From assembly GCA_002297865.1 (NCBI GenBank), contig DBKX01000432.1:17596-41950 (forward strand): a stretch of DNA of 24,355 bases, in the 5' to 3' direction. Positions 17,004-24,355 of this stretch are shown here, one piece after another (position 1 is the first letter of the stretch; every line of letters starts with the position of its first letter). The stretch is from Lachnoclostridium sp. UBA739. Lineage in GTDB: Bacteria; Bacillota_A; Clostridia; Lachnospirales; Lachnospiraceae. Position numbers and translations under genes: made by a program. The notes beneath the pieces are model-generated. The model worked only from the letters and a program-made list of their open reading frames with translations. It searched no databases and had not been told where the DNA came from.

Positions 17004-17882
17004 ATGGCGACTTTAGGTAATCCGCAAAATACAATTGCAATTTTAAATAAATACGGTTTTAATTTTCAGAAGAAGTTTGGTCAGAACTTTTTAATTGATA
17101 CTCATGTTTTAGAGAAAATAATTCGTGCAGCGAATATAACAAGAGATGATTTCATTGTAGAGATAGGACCTGGTATTGGAACCATGACACAGTATCTTTG
17201 CGAAGCGGCTAGAGAAGTCGTAGCAGTAGAGATTGATAAGAATTTGATTCCTATCTTAGAAGATGACACATTGGCGGCTTATGACAACGTAACAGTTATC
17301 AATCAGGATATTTTGAAACTTGATTTAAATAAACTTGTTGAGGAACGTAATAATGGAAAGCCAATTAAGGTAGTTGCAAACCTGCCATATTACATTACAA
17401 CACCTATTATTATGGGATTATTTGAGAAGGACACTCCGATTGAGAATATTACTGTAATGGTACAGAAAGAAGTTGCACAGCGTATGCAGGTAGGCCCTGG
17501 AACAAAAGATTATGGTGCCCTTTCATTGGCTGTCCAATTTTACGCAGAACCTTATATTGTGGCTAATGTACCACCAAACTGTTTTATGCCAAGACCAAAT
17601 GTTGGTTCAGCAGTAATTCAGCTTACAAAGCATAAAGAAAAGCCGGTAAAGGTGAAAGATGAAAAATTAATGTTTCAGTTAATACGAGCATCCTTTAATC
17701 AGAGAAGAAAAACCTTACAGAATGGACTAAATAACTCAAGTGAACTTCACTTTACAAAAGAGCAAATTGTATCAGCGATTGAAGAGGCTGGACTTGTAGC
17801 TACTATTCGAGGTGAAGCACTTACGTTAGAGGATTTTGCTAGATTATCTGATATCCTTAGCCGAAAACAGGATGGATGTTAA
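17004..17882 (+). CDS. ksgA: 16S rRNA dimethyladenosine transferase
   Basis: This 292-residue RsmA/KsgA enzyme makes the N6,N6-dimethyl marks on the two adjacent adenosines in the last helix of 16S rRNA, a late step of 30S maturation. Motifs: K-K-F-G-Q-N-F-L-I-D near residue 25, the SAM-binding V-E-I-G-P-G-I-G-T-M-T at about 50-62, N126-L-P-Y-Y for the target adenine, and a C-terminal Q-R-R-K-T-L region. GAGAGG precedes the ATG. It is co-transcribed with tatD (14-base gap). Length and motifs are normal for the family. Confidence 0.97.
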   Translation: MATLGNPQNTIAILNKYGFNFQKKFGQNFLIDTHVLEKIIRAANITRDDFIVEIGPGIGTMTQYLCEAAREVVAVEIDKNLIPILEDDTLAAYDNVTVINQDILKLDLNKLVEERNNGKPIKVVANLPYYITTPIIMGLFEKDTPIENITVMVQKEVAQRMQVGPGTKDYGALSLAVQFYAEPYIVANVPPNCFMPRPNVGSAVIQLTKHKEKPVKVKDEKLMFQLIRASFNQRRKTLQNGLNNSSELHFTKEQIVSAIEEAGLVATIRGEALTLEDFARLSDILSRKQDGC

Positions 17883-17918
17883 ACTATATAGCATCTGTAA
17901 TGGTTTGTATAAAGAGAC

Positions 17919-17953
17919 AGAGCCTGTACAGTTTGGGGGGAAGTACAGGCTCT
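17919..17953 (+). terminator. Perfect hairpin after ksgA, probable terminator
   Basis: An 11-bp perfect stem (17919-17929 with 17943-17953) has a 13-base loop containing six G. The T-tract is poor (AATTGAGATTTGATTTT), so termination may be imperfect or aided by the second hairpin downstream. Confidence 0.6.
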
Positions 17954-18174
17954 AATTGAGATTTGATTTTCGTACGTTTGAGGAGTCGAGTTTTAGACTG
18001 TACGAAAAATACGAATTAATATAAGTTTAGGTACCATACAGTAGGCGTAGAAACTACTGCATCTGTTAATATTATTGCTCATTTTGTATAAAAAATAAAT
18101 CAGACTTTATTCCTATTTTTCCAAGAATTAGCGAGGTTCTTAAATTATGTACATAAGATCTAGTTTCGAAAATA
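17954..18174. other. Convergent intergenic region with further hairpins
   Basis: The 335-base gap between ksgA and the ABC importer has no gene. After the first hairpin it holds an inverted repeat with 9-bp arms (17967-17975 with 18000-18008), whose internal arms AGTC/GACT could also pair, and a 6-bp stem (18039-18044 with 18054-18059). The rest is AT-rich. No coding frame or known RNA family is recognised. Confidence 0.5.
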
Positions 18175-18214
18175 ATAAAAACCCATCTGCTAAATACACA
18201 GAGTGGGTTTTTAT
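18175..18214 (-). terminator. Terminator of the amino-acid ABC importer operon
   Basis: An 11-bp perfect stem (18175-18185 with 18204-18214), just past the ATPase stop at 18218, is followed on the minus strand by a T-rich tract (TTATTTT). The A/T-rich arms make it plausibly bidirectional, so it may also stop rightward transcripts from ksgA. Confidence 0.85.
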
Positions 18215-18217
18215 CAT

Positions 18218-18949
18218 TTATAATACTTTATTTAAAAAGTCAATTGTTCTTGGATTTTTAGGATTAACTAGAACCTCTTCTGGTGTTCCTTCTTCGACAA
18301 TGTAACCACCATCCATAAAAACAACACGACTAGCAACTTCTCTTGCAAATCCCATTTCGTGAGTAACAATAACCATTGTCATTCCATCGTTGGCAAGCTG
18401 CTTCATAACATTGAGAACTTCACCAACCATTTCTGGATCAAGGGCACTTGTTGGCTCATCAAATAGCATAATATCTGGATTCATAGCTAACGCTCTTGCG
18501 ATTGCAACACGTTGTTTCTGTCCACCAGATAACTGAGAAGGATAAGAATCTGCTTTTTCTTTTAAACCTACTTGGTCAAGTAATTCAAGAGCCTTTTTAT
18601 CGGCTTCTTCCTTAGTCATTTTCTTTAGTTGAACAGGAGCTAGTGTAATATTCTCTTTTACTGTCATATGTGGAAAAAGGTTAAAGTGCTGAAACACCAT
18701 ACCAATATTCTCGCGAATTTTGTTAATGTCATTTTTCTTATCCCTAAGATCCATCCCATCTACAATGACAGTTCCAGAAGTAACTTTTTCAAGACGATTT
18801 AGACATCTTAAGAAAGTACTTTTACCAGATCCAGAAGGTCCAATTAGGCATACCACTTCGCCTTCTTTGATTTCCATATCGATTCCCTTCAATACTTGAA
18901 GACTGTGGTAGCTTTTTTTAAGCTTTTCAACATGTACTTTATTTTCCAT
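18218..18949 (-). CDS. glnQ: Polar amino acid ABC transporter, ATP-binding protein
   Basis: This 243-residue GlnQ/HisP-type ATPase powers amino-acid uptake at the inner face of the membrane. Motifs: Walker [25 protein letters not shown], Walker [12 protein letters not shown] and V-T-H-E-M-G-F-A. A longer in-frame start at 19060 exists but would lie inside the permease gene; the ATG at 18949 has AAAGGAAG upstream and begins M-E-N-K-V-H-V-E. It overlaps the permease gene by 11 bases, so translation is coupled. The gene symbol denotes the family; glutamine as substrate is not proven. Confidence 0.93.
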   Translation of the reverse strand: MENKVHVEKLKKSYHSLQVLKGIDMEIKEGEVVCLIGPSGSGKSTFLRCLNRLEKVTSGTVIVDGMDLRDKKNDINKIRENIGMVFQHFNLFPHMTVKENITLAPVQLKKMTKEEADKKALELLDQVGLKEKADSYPSQLSGGQKQRVAIARALAMNPDIMLFDEPTSALDPEMVGEVLNVMKQLANDGMTMVIVTHEMGFAREVASRVVFMDGGYIVEEGTPEEVLVNPKNPRTIDFLNKVL

Positions 18950-19595
18950 ACGCGGTCTTCCTTTCAATATATCTAGAAATCTTAGTAATTGTATAAATAA
19001 CGATGAAGTAGTATACAGCAACAAGTGACCACATTGCCATAGACTCATAGTTCTTAGCAATTACAAGTTTACCAGCCATTGTAAGCTCACGAATACCGAT
19101 GATACTTAAAATCGAAGTATCTTTCAGTGTGATGATAAACTGGTTAATCAGTGAAGGAGTCATTGTGCGAAGTGCTTGTGGTAATATAACTTTGCGCATT
19201 GCTACATGGGTTGGAAGTCCTAAACTGCGAGCTGCTTCCATTTGACCCTTGTCAACTGCTTCAATACCACCACGAATAATTTCAGCCATGTATGCACCAG
19301 CATTTAAACTGATAGCAATGATACCAGCTGTCATTTCACTCATTCTGATACCCAAAGCGCCAGGTAAGCCGAAGTAGATAATATAGGCTTGAACTAGGAA
19401 TGGTGTACCACGAATGATGTTAATGTATATACTTGTAATGATTTTAAGGTATTTGTTTTTGGAAACATTGATAACGGCACATAAAATACCGATGATGCTT
19501 GCAAATATGATACCTATAATCGTAAGTTGTAAGGTGATTCCTAAGCCCGAAAGTAAGTCGCCACCAAATTCTACTAACAAATCAATCAGTTTCAT
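18939..19595 (-). CDS. Polar amino acid ABC transporter, permease
   Basis: This 218-residue membrane protein of the HisM/GlnP type has about five helices and the cytoplasmic coupling loop E-A-A-R-S-L-G-L-(10)-I-L-P-Q-A-L-R that docks on the ATPase. A conserved N-terminal stretch [13 protein letters not shown] is typical. Only one permease gene is present, so it probably works as a homodimer. It lies 57 bases downstream of the binding-protein gene and overlaps the ATPase gene, completing a three-gene importer operon. Confidence 0.93.
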   Translation of the reverse strand: MKLIDLLVEFGGDLLSGLGITLQLTIIGIIFASIIGILCAVINVSKNKYLKIITSIYINIIRGTPFLVQAYIIYFGLPGALGIRMSEMTAGIIAISLNAGAYMAEIIRGGIEAVDKGQMEAARSLGLPTHVAMRKVILPQALRTMTPSLINQFIITLKDTSILSIIGIRELTMAGKLVIAKNYESMAMWSLVAVYYFIVIYTITKISRYIERKTAYGK

Positions 19596-19652
19596 TTCAT
19601 CATTCCTTATTTTTTTCTAAACATTATATTTAACAAAGGTACAATAGATTGT

Positions 19653-20414
19653 TTATGCTGTATATTTATCTAGGATTGCTTGATATGTTCCATTTGCTTT
19701 AATGTTTTCAAGGCCTTTGTTGAATTTATCTAAAAGTTCAGCATTCTTGCCTTTGTTTACGGCAAATCCGTATGAAGAAGTGTTTTCCTGTTCACCAACA
19801 ACTTGTAATGCTAAGCCTTGTTTGATGGCAAATGCAACAACAGGGAAGTCTTCAAAACAAGCAACTGAACCGCCTGCGATTACTTCGTCGTACATTCCTG
19901 AAGAATCCTCGAATGTCTTTATCTTGAAGTTGTATTTTTCCTGAATTGATTCTGCAAATGCAGCACCTTGTGTACCTAATTTTACAGCAACCGACTTTCC
20001 GTTCAGATCGTCATAACTTTTAACATTTGTAGTTGTATTTTTAACAGCCATTGTGACACCAGCCTCATAATATGCAGTTGAGAAGTCATATTTCTGGGTT
20101 CTTTCATCTGTAATGTTCATACCAGCGATTACACCATCAACCTGTTTTGACTCAAGTGCAGTAATTGCTGCATTGAATCCTAGGGTTTTTAATTGATATT
20201 CAAACCCTTGATCTTCTGCAATTGCAGCTAATATATCCATGTCTATACCAACCATTGTTCCGTTGTCTTCATACTCAAATGGTGCAAATGTAGTATCTGT
20301 AGCGATTAAGTACTTTCCGCTATCAGAAGAAGAACTACCACAACCAGTAACTAGTGCCGTCATCATTGAAAAAACTAATATCATAGATAACATTTTTTTT
20401 AATCTTTTCATCAT
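19653..20414 (-). CDS. Amino acid ABC transporter substrate-binding lipoprotein
   Basis: This is a family 3 periplasmic-type binding protein, about 253 residues. It has a positively charged N-terminus, a hydrophobic stretch and the lipobox L-V-T-G-C with Cys25 as lipid anchor, then a serine-rich linker. Ligand-site features: F-A-P-F-E-Y near the start of the mature protein and T-D-E-R-T-Q-K-Y-D-F-S, whose Arg normally binds the amino-acid carboxylate. GGAGGAAG lies just before two adjacent ATG codons (20414 and 20411); a TTG at 20426 would use the Shine-Dalgarno as coding sequence and is unlikely. It is the first gene of the importer operon. Substrate: a polar amino acid, identity uncertain. 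Confidence 0.93.
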   Translation of the reverse strand: MMKRLKKMLSMILVFSMMTALVTGCGSSSSDSGKYLIATDTTFAPFEYEDNGTMVGIDMDILAAIAEDQGFEYQLKTLGFNAAITALESKQVDGVIAGMNITDERTQKYDFSTAYYEAGVTMAVKNTTTNVKSYDDLNGKSVAVKLGTQGAAFAESIQEKYNFKIKTFEDSSGMYDEVIAGGSVACFEDFPVVAFAIKQGLALQVVGEQENTSSYGFAVNKGKNAELLDKFNKGLENIKANGTYQAILDKYTA

Positions 20415-20685
20415 ATCTTCCTCCAATTTGTACGTAAACTAATCCATATATAAGGACTGTAAGTGTATTAGGTATATGCTAAAGATTCGCAACTATCTAT
20501 TCTTATCTTTCCCTCAATTGCATAAAACATTCGCTAACTGATTTGAGTATAATTGAAATGATAAATTAGCAATAACTTATCATCCTATAATTAAACCAAT
20601 AAACAAACCAATTTACAATAGGAATATAATGGCAAGTTTCAGAATATATATAGTTGAATGTATATTTTTATAAGGAGTTGGTGAT

Positions 20686-21999
20686 ATGGCGGATTATAAA
20701 AGATTGGTTTCATATATATATAATTATGAAGCAGGAATTCGAAACAGAAATATTGGTTTTAGCCGTGTAGAGTCGAAAAATGGTCAGTGTAAGGTAACAA
20801 TACATATTACAGCCAGTATTTCTTCTGTGGAGCCGTTAAAGGTGTATCTTTTTCATCGAAACGGGTTCAAAATGGAGGGAATTTTGCTTGGCACAATGGC
20901 TGTAAAAAATGGAACAGGGGACTTTAGAACTGAGACAAAGGCCAATGCGCTGATGGATACAGAGTATAGCTTGAATGATATAAGTGGAGTTCTTATTATA
21001 CTAAATCAAAATAAGTTTTTTGGTTCTCAATGGGATGACCAGGAAATTCACATAGAAAATTTCTATGAGTATACTAAAAAAGCAGAGCAAGAATCGGTAG
21101 CACAGCTTGTGAAAGATATTGAATTAAAGCCACAGGATGTTACAGAAATGTTAATGGAAGAGGATTTAGCAGAGCAGGTAAGAAAGCCTTTGATTACAGA
21201 AGAGGTTCAAGCCGCTGAGTTAGAAAAGTCTAATAAGGTGAGTGAAGCGATCGAGACAGTTGCCAGCGTAGTACAGTCTATCTTTCAAGAGGAAAAGCAA
21301 GAAGAACCTGTGGTATTCCAAGAAGAGCAGGACATTAACGCTTCGGAGGTGTCAGAAGAGAACAATACAGAAAAGTCAGAGGAAAGTTCTGTTCCTGAAA
21401 GTAAAGAAGTCTATATGGAATCGGCCTCAGTCACAGAAGAATCTGTGGAAGAAGAAAAATCGGAAAAAGTAGAATCAGCTGAATTAAAGTTTGAAGAAGA
21501 AAAGTCTGAAGAAGAGATAGAGGAAATAAGCCTAAAGGAGGAAGAAACAAATTCCTTAAAGGATGAGCAGATAGAAGCAAAGGAACAGGTACAAGTTGAG
21601 GCAACAACGTTACAGGAAACCTGCTGTTGCAGCGAAAACTATCCAGAATGTGTTAGACGAATATTAAAGAGTTTTCCGCCTGTAAAACCTTTTCCAGAAA
21701 GTGAGGCAAAGAACTGGGTTCGTATTGAGCCAAAAGATATTGGAATGCTACCTGTGGAAACATGGGTACTTGCCAATAACAGTTTTTTGCTCCATGGTTA
21801 CTACAACTATCGTCATTTAATATTTGGAATACTCAAATTAGACAAAGGTGAACAGTATGTAATTGGAGTTCCAGGTGTCTTACAGAGTACCGAACAGACT
21901 ATGGCTGGTATGTTCGGATTTCACCGATTCCTATCAGCAAATGAAGGTGAAAACCAGTACGGGACATTCGGTTACTGGGTACAACAGGTTGTTTTATAA
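20686..21999 (+). CDS. Unknown acidic protein with two terminal domains and a Glu-rich linker
   Basis: This 437-residue protein has three parts. Residues 1-125 are a beta-rich domain beginning with Y-K-R-L-V-S-Y-I-Y-N-Y-E. Residues about 130-305 are a low-complexity, strongly acidic linker rich in Glu, Ser, Val and Lys (E-E-K-S-E-E type runs). Residues 306-437 open with a cysteine cluster (C313-C-C-(6)-C322), followed by a Trp/Tyr/Gly-rich domain (W-V-R-I-E-P-K-D-I-G, F-L-L-H-G-Y-Y-N-Y, M-F-G-F-H-R-F). I associate the C-terminal domain with a family of Lachnospiraceae hypothetical proteins (DUF6128) of unknown role. No signal peptide or membrane helix. AAGGAG precedes the ATG. Its stop is only two bases from the convergent gene's stop, with no hairpin between them. 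Function unknown. Confidence 0.8.
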   Translation: MADYKRLVSYIYNYEAGIRNRNIGFSRVESKNGQCKVTIHITASISSVEPLKVYLFHRNGFKMEGILLGTMAVKNGTGDFRTETKANALMDTEYSLNDISGVLIILNQNKFFGSQWDDQEIHIENFYEYTKKAEQESVAQLVKDIELKPQDVTEMLMEEDLAEQVRKPLITEEVQAAELEKSNKVSEAIETVASVVQSIFQEEKQEEPVVFQEEQDINASEVSEENNTEKSEESSVPESKEVYMESASVTEESVEEEKSEKVESAELKFEEEKSEEEIEEISLKEEETNSLKDEQIEAKEQVQVEATTLQETCCCSENYPECVRRILKSFPPVKPFPESEAKNWVRIEPKDIGMLPVETWVLANNSFLLHGYYNYRHLIFGILKLDKGEQYVIGVPGVLQSTEQTMAGMFGFHRFLSANEGENQYGTFGYWVQQVVL

Positions 22000-22001
22000 A
22001 C

Positions 22002-22556
22002 CTAGTCAGGATAAGGGGTAATGAGCGAATAACATGCATGATCATGCCAAGAACCATTTAACTTTGCATAAGAAGCTCTAACCCCTTCTCTATTAAAACC
22101 GGCCTTTTCAATAAATAAGAGAGAGGGAAGGTTCTTTGTGTGAATGAGGGCTTCGATCCTATGAAGCTTAAACTTGGTAAAAACGAGCATACAAGCATAT
22201 TGTACCGCTTCAAGGCAGTATCCATTTCTAGTATAATTATGGTCGATTTTATATCCAAGGGTACAACTCTGAAAAATTCCATGTACAATATTATGAAAGC
22301 TAACAGTTCCGATAGGTTTATGAGGATTGTTTTTTAAAAAAATGTAAAATCGTATCTGTGCACCTTTCTCATAAGCAAGATAGTCGTAATATAACATCTT
22401 ACCTTGGTAGTCAATGGTGTAGAAAAGTTTATCTCGATCCGGTTCCCATGGTTCAAAGAAATCTCTATTGTTGATATAAAATTCTAACACTTCTGGTGCC
22501 CAGTTAGGGTCTAATACTTTTAAAATTAATCTATCTGTGCTAAATTCTGTGAACAT
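22002..22556 (-). CDS. GNAT family N-acetyltransferase, RimJ-like
   Basis: This is a 184-residue GCN5-related acetyltransferase of the RimJ/RimL or YdaF type: T-D-R-L-I-L near the N-terminus, G-T-V-S-F-H-N-I, L-G-Y-K-I-D-H-N-Y-T-R-N-G-Y in the acetyl-CoA loop, N-L-P-S-L-L-F-I-E-K-A-G-F near the end. Such enzymes acetylate alpha-amino groups of ribosomal proteins or small amines. An in-frame start at 22601 would overlap the upstream radical SAM gene; GGAGG immediately before the ATG at 22556 supports the shorter form, leaving a 23-base gap and a two-gene operon. Substrate unknown. Confidence 0.88.
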   Translation of the reverse strand: MFTEFSTDRLILKVLDPNWAPEVLEFYINNRDFFEPWEPDRDKLFYTIDYQGKMLYYDYLAYEKGAQIRFYIFLKNNPHKPIGTVSFHNIVHGIFQSCTLGYKIDHNYTRNGYCLEAVQYACMLVFTKFKLHRIEALIHTKNLPSLLFIEKAGFNREGVRASYAKLNGSWHDHACYSLITPYPD

Positions 22557-22579
22557 AGTGCCTCCAAATAGTCTGGTTT

Positions 22580-23272
22580 TTATAGACCTATAATAGCACA
22601 CTTTTTTACATAAGGTGTGGCAATATCAAGAAAAAAATCTAATTCTTTCCTGGAGTAACTTGAATAAATGGGATGTATAACTTCAGAAGATTCTCGGTAT
22701 GGCTGAAGATAATATGCTTTTGCACCTTGTATCCGTTTGCAGATACTTAAAATGTCTTCTTTTGTATGAAGCTCTTTCATAATAGTTGTACGAAATTCAT
22801 AGTCACAGTTACTCTGCATTATGTAATCAATAGAATCATTTATTTTTTCTCTAAGAAGGTGATCGGTGCCGGTAGTTATCTTGTACTTATTCCAAGAATT
22901 TTTTATGTCCATGGCAATATAGTCAACAAGATTATTGTCCAGTAATTCATTTATTTTTTCAGGATTCGTTCCATTGGTATCTAGTTTTATCTTATATCCA
23001 AGGGTTCGAACTTTTTCAATAAATTGGGTTAAGTCTTGCTGTATGGTAGGCTCACCACCAGTGATACAAACCGCTTCTAATTTATCTTTTCTAGATTCAA
23101 GAAAATGAAGTACTTCTGCCTCTGAAATGTTAGGAACCGTATTAGGATAAAGAACTAAGTTTTTGTTTTGGCAGAAGGGGCAAGTAAGGTTACAGCCCCC
23201 TGTAAAAATAGTAGCAGCCAAGCAACCTTTATAGTCAAGCAACGTCAGTTTTTCTAATCCTTTTATTCGCAC
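22580..23272 (-). CDS. Anaerobic ribonucleotide reductase-activating-type radical SAM protein
   Basis: This 230-residue radical SAM protein has the cluster motif C27-N-L-T-C31-P-F-C34 (CX3CX2C) and the SAM-binding G-G-E-P-T. The short single-domain form with L-T-L-L-D-Y-K-G-C at the N-terminus matches the NrdG-like/PflA-like activases that install a glycyl radical on an anaerobic reductase or lyase. The start is GTG with AAGGAG upstream; no ATG alternative is near. No nrdD or glycyl-radical enzyme is in the window, so its partner is not known. It is divergent from tadA and precedes the GNAT gene. This type of protein points to anaerobic life. Confidence 0.88.
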   Translation of the reverse strand: MRIKGLEKLTLLDYKGCLAATIFTGGCNLTCPFCQNKNLVLYPNTVPNISEAEVLHFLESRKDKLEAVCITGGEPTIQQDLTQFIEKVRTLGYKIKLDTNGTNPEKINELLDNNLVDYIAMDIKNSWNKYKITTGTDHLLREKINDSIDYIMQSNCDYEFRTTIMKELHTKEDILSICKRIQGAKAYYLQPYRESSEVIHPIYSSYSRKELDFFLDIATPYVKKCAIIGL

Positions 23273-23351
23273 AATACCCTCTCCTTGTATAAATTTGGAT
23301 TTTCTATGTTTAATCCTACATCCTTTTTGGTATAATGTAAAGGAAATAGAT

Positions 23352-23380
23352 TTGAATGTAGGGATTTCTTGTGATAGAAT
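23352..23380 (+). promoter_or_regulatory. Promoter of tadA
   Basis: TTGAAT (23352-23357) and TAGAAT (23375-23380) are separated by 17 bases and lie 30 bases before the tadA ATG, in the divergent gap between the radical SAM gene and tadA. Confidence 0.65.
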
Positions 23381-23409
23381 AGTTCAGATTTTACAAATAG
23401 GAGATATTT

Positions 23410-23898
23410 ATGGAAGACGAGAAATATATGAAAGAAGCAATTAAGCAGGCAAAACGGGCTTTTAAACAAGATGAAGTTCCAATTGGCTGTGTCATTGTAC
23501 AAGATGGAAAGATCATTGCGAGAGCTTATAATAAAAGAAACATGAAGAGAAATCCTCTGGCTCATGCTGAAATTATGGCAATTAACAAGGCTGCAAAGGT
23601 GACAGGTGACTGGCGATTAGAAGATTGTGTTATGTACATTACGCTGGAGCCATGTCAAATGTGTGCTGGTGCAATTGTACAGGCTAGAATTCCCAAGGTT
23701 GTGATTGGTAGTATGAATCCAAAGGCTGGTTGTGCTGGTTCGATACTTAATCTGCTTCAGGTACAGGCCTTTAATCATCAGGTTGAACTGGTTAAGGGTG
23801 TTATGGAGAAAGAATGCACCGATATGTTGCAGGACTTTTTTAAACAGCTTCGAGATAAAAAGAAAGAAGAGAAGAAAAAATTAAAAGAGCAATCTTGA
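23410..23898 (+). CDS. tadA: tRNA-specific adenosine deaminase
   Basis: This 162-residue zinc-dependent deaminase converts A34 to inosine in the anticodon of tRNA-Arg(ACG), allowing it to read CGU/C/A. The zinc and catalytic residues are visible: H52-A-E54 (zinc ligand and proton-shuttling Glu) and P81-C82-Q-M-C85 (two zinc cysteines). The tail is very lysine/glutamate-rich. AGGAGA precedes the ATG. The stop codon TGA lies within the -35 box of the SRP RNA promoter, so tadA and ffs are packed closely; this neighbourhood is frequent in Firmicutes. Confidence 0.96.
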   Translation: MEDEKYMKEAIKQAKRAFKQDEVPIGCVIVQDGKIIARAYNKRNMKRNPLAHAEIMAINKAAKVTGDWRLEDCVMYITLEPCQMCAGAIVQARIPKVVIGSMNPKAGCAGSILNLLQVQAFNHQVELVKGVMEKECTDMLQDFFKQLRDKKKEEKKKLKEQS

Positions 23899-23923
23899 CA
23901 GAGCAAACTTTTTTGCGTATACT
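23895..23923 (+). promoter_or_regulatory. Consensus promoter of the SRP RNA gene
   Basis: A perfect TTGACA (23895-23900), 17 bases and TATACT (23918-23923) predict initiation near 23930. The -35 box overlaps the tadA stop codon. A small hairpin (23928-23934 with 23941-23947) lies at the predicted 5' end of the transcript, upstream of the mature RNA. Confidence 0.85.
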
Positions 23924-23960
23924 AAACTTACGCTTTTTTGAGCGTAATTAATTTGTTAAT

Positions 23961-24236
23961 AATTCTTCCGTGCAGCTGGGGAGTTAGCGGTGCCCTGTAC
24001 CTGCAATCCGCTACAGCAGGAGTGATATCATGCCTCGGATTTGACTTTGTGGAGCTGCCCTTTATAAGTGGCGTTGACGTTCTGGTCTCGCGCAACAGGA
24101 ATCTGTGAACCGTGTCAGGTCGGGAACGAAGCAGCACTAAGCAGAGTGCCCTGTGTGCCGTGAGGGTGCTGGGACTGAGTTAACTGTAAAGGTAACGTCT
24201 GTGAAGCTTTTTCAAAGCGTGATGCACGGATTATTC
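23961..24236 (+). ncRNA. ffs: Signal recognition particle RNA, large (Bacillus/Clostridium) type
   Basis: This is the scaffold RNA of the bacterial SRP, which with Ffh targets nascent membrane proteins. The Alu-type 5' domain is recognisable (stem TAGCGG 23985-23990 with CCGCTA 24008-24013 around TGCCCTGTACCTGCAAT). Helix 8, the Ffh-binding domain, is at about 24112-24142: GTCAGGTC, a GGAA tetraloop at 24123-24126, then GAAGCAGCACTAAGCAG. Both ends pair (TCCGTGC 23967-23973 with GCACGGA 24224-24230), closing a molecule of about 270 bases. Exact ends are estimated. Short reading frames across this region are not genes. Confidence 0.95.
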
Positions 24237-24267
24237 ATAATAATTCGATAAACTTTAAAATCAAAGA

Positions 24268-24338
24268 TGCAAGTGACACTGTTACTTGTATCAAATATTG
24301 ACAACTAACTTCGTCTAGTATAAGTTAGTTGTCTTTTT
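24268..24338 (+). terminator. Hairpin and strong terminator after ffs
   Basis: A first hairpin of about 10 bp (24268-24277 with 24281-24290) is followed by a perfect 12-bp stem (24300-24311 with 24322-24333), a 10-base loop and TTTTT. The second is a canonical intrinsic terminator. The first lacks a T-tract and may stabilise the precursor 3' end. Confidence 0.88.
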
Positions 24339-24355
24339 GTTAGGGCATGGCCCTG

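Noticed and set aside
18950..19060. Upstream extension of the importer ATPase
   Set aside because: It lies entirely inside the permease gene, and the family's proteins begin near M-E-N-K-V.
20427..20685. Riboswitch or T-box in the gap upstream of the amino-acid importer
   Set aside because: No conserved T-box or riboswitch core and no antiterminator/terminator pair could be found on the minus strand.
23928..24137. Minus-strand frame of 69 codons
   Set aside because: It lies over the SRP RNA gene, whose structure explains the sequence.
1..24355. CRISPR array, insertion sequence, integrase or prophage genes
   Set aside because: No regularly spaced repeats, transposase or integrase motifs were seen on either strand.

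Overview
The window is low-GC Firmicutes DNA and looks like a Lachnospiraceae (Clostridium cluster XIVa) chromosome. Evidence for this: a clostridial metG with a fused C-terminal tRNA-binding domain, the metG / tatD-ksgA neighbourhood, a type III glutamine synthetase, a glutamate-rich protein whose C-terminal domain I associate with Lachnospiraceae hypothetical proteins, a long Bacillus/Clostridium-type SRP RNA, and AAGGAGG-type ribosome binding sites throughout. The genus assignment is inference.

Layout. (1) 1-1438: the 3' part of metG and its terminator. (2) 1589-13809: a one-direction biosynthetic cluster behind a near-consensus promoter (TTTACA-17-TATAAT). In order it encodes a BtrH-like cysteine acyltransferase-type protein; a small beta-sandwich protein; a protein joining a catalytically dead BtrH-like domain to a second copy of that beta-sandwich; an NRPS module of adenylation-PCP-BtrH-like architecture with a predicted aspartate specificity code; a free acyl/peptidyl carrier protein; a short ORF broken by a one-base frameshift; a GT-A-type glycosyltransferase; a WcbI-like protein; and the two halves of a heterodimeric ABC exporter with one degenerate ATP site. 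(3) 13929-16121: glnN (glutamine synthetase III) with a terminator. (4) 16222-17882: tatD and ksgA. (5) 18175-20414, minus strand: a polar amino-acid ABC importer (binding protein, permease, ATPase). (6) 20686-21999: an unknown acidic protein. (7) 22002-23272, minus strand: a GNAT acetyltransferase and an NrdG/PflA-type radical SAM activase. (8) 23352-24338: tadA, then the SRP RNA gene (ffs) with its own promoter and a strong terminator.

How the cluster may work (inference). The NRPS module would activate aspartate and load it on its own PCP. The module has no condensation or thioesterase domain; the BtrH-like domain fused in their place is of the type that, in butirosin biosynthesis, transfers an acyl group from a carrier protein to an amine. 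The active stand-alone BtrH-like protein and the free carrier protein could perform a second transfer. The glycosyltransferase, WcbI-like protein and beta-sandwich domains point to a sugar-containing acceptor or product, and the heterodimeric exporter would secrete it. The cluster plus glnN lies between metG and tatD-ksgA, which are often neighbours in Firmicutes, so it looks like an inserted accessory locus. It is the best candidate here for an undescribed system: a small C-domain-free, BtrH-based aminoacyl-glycoconjugate pathway.
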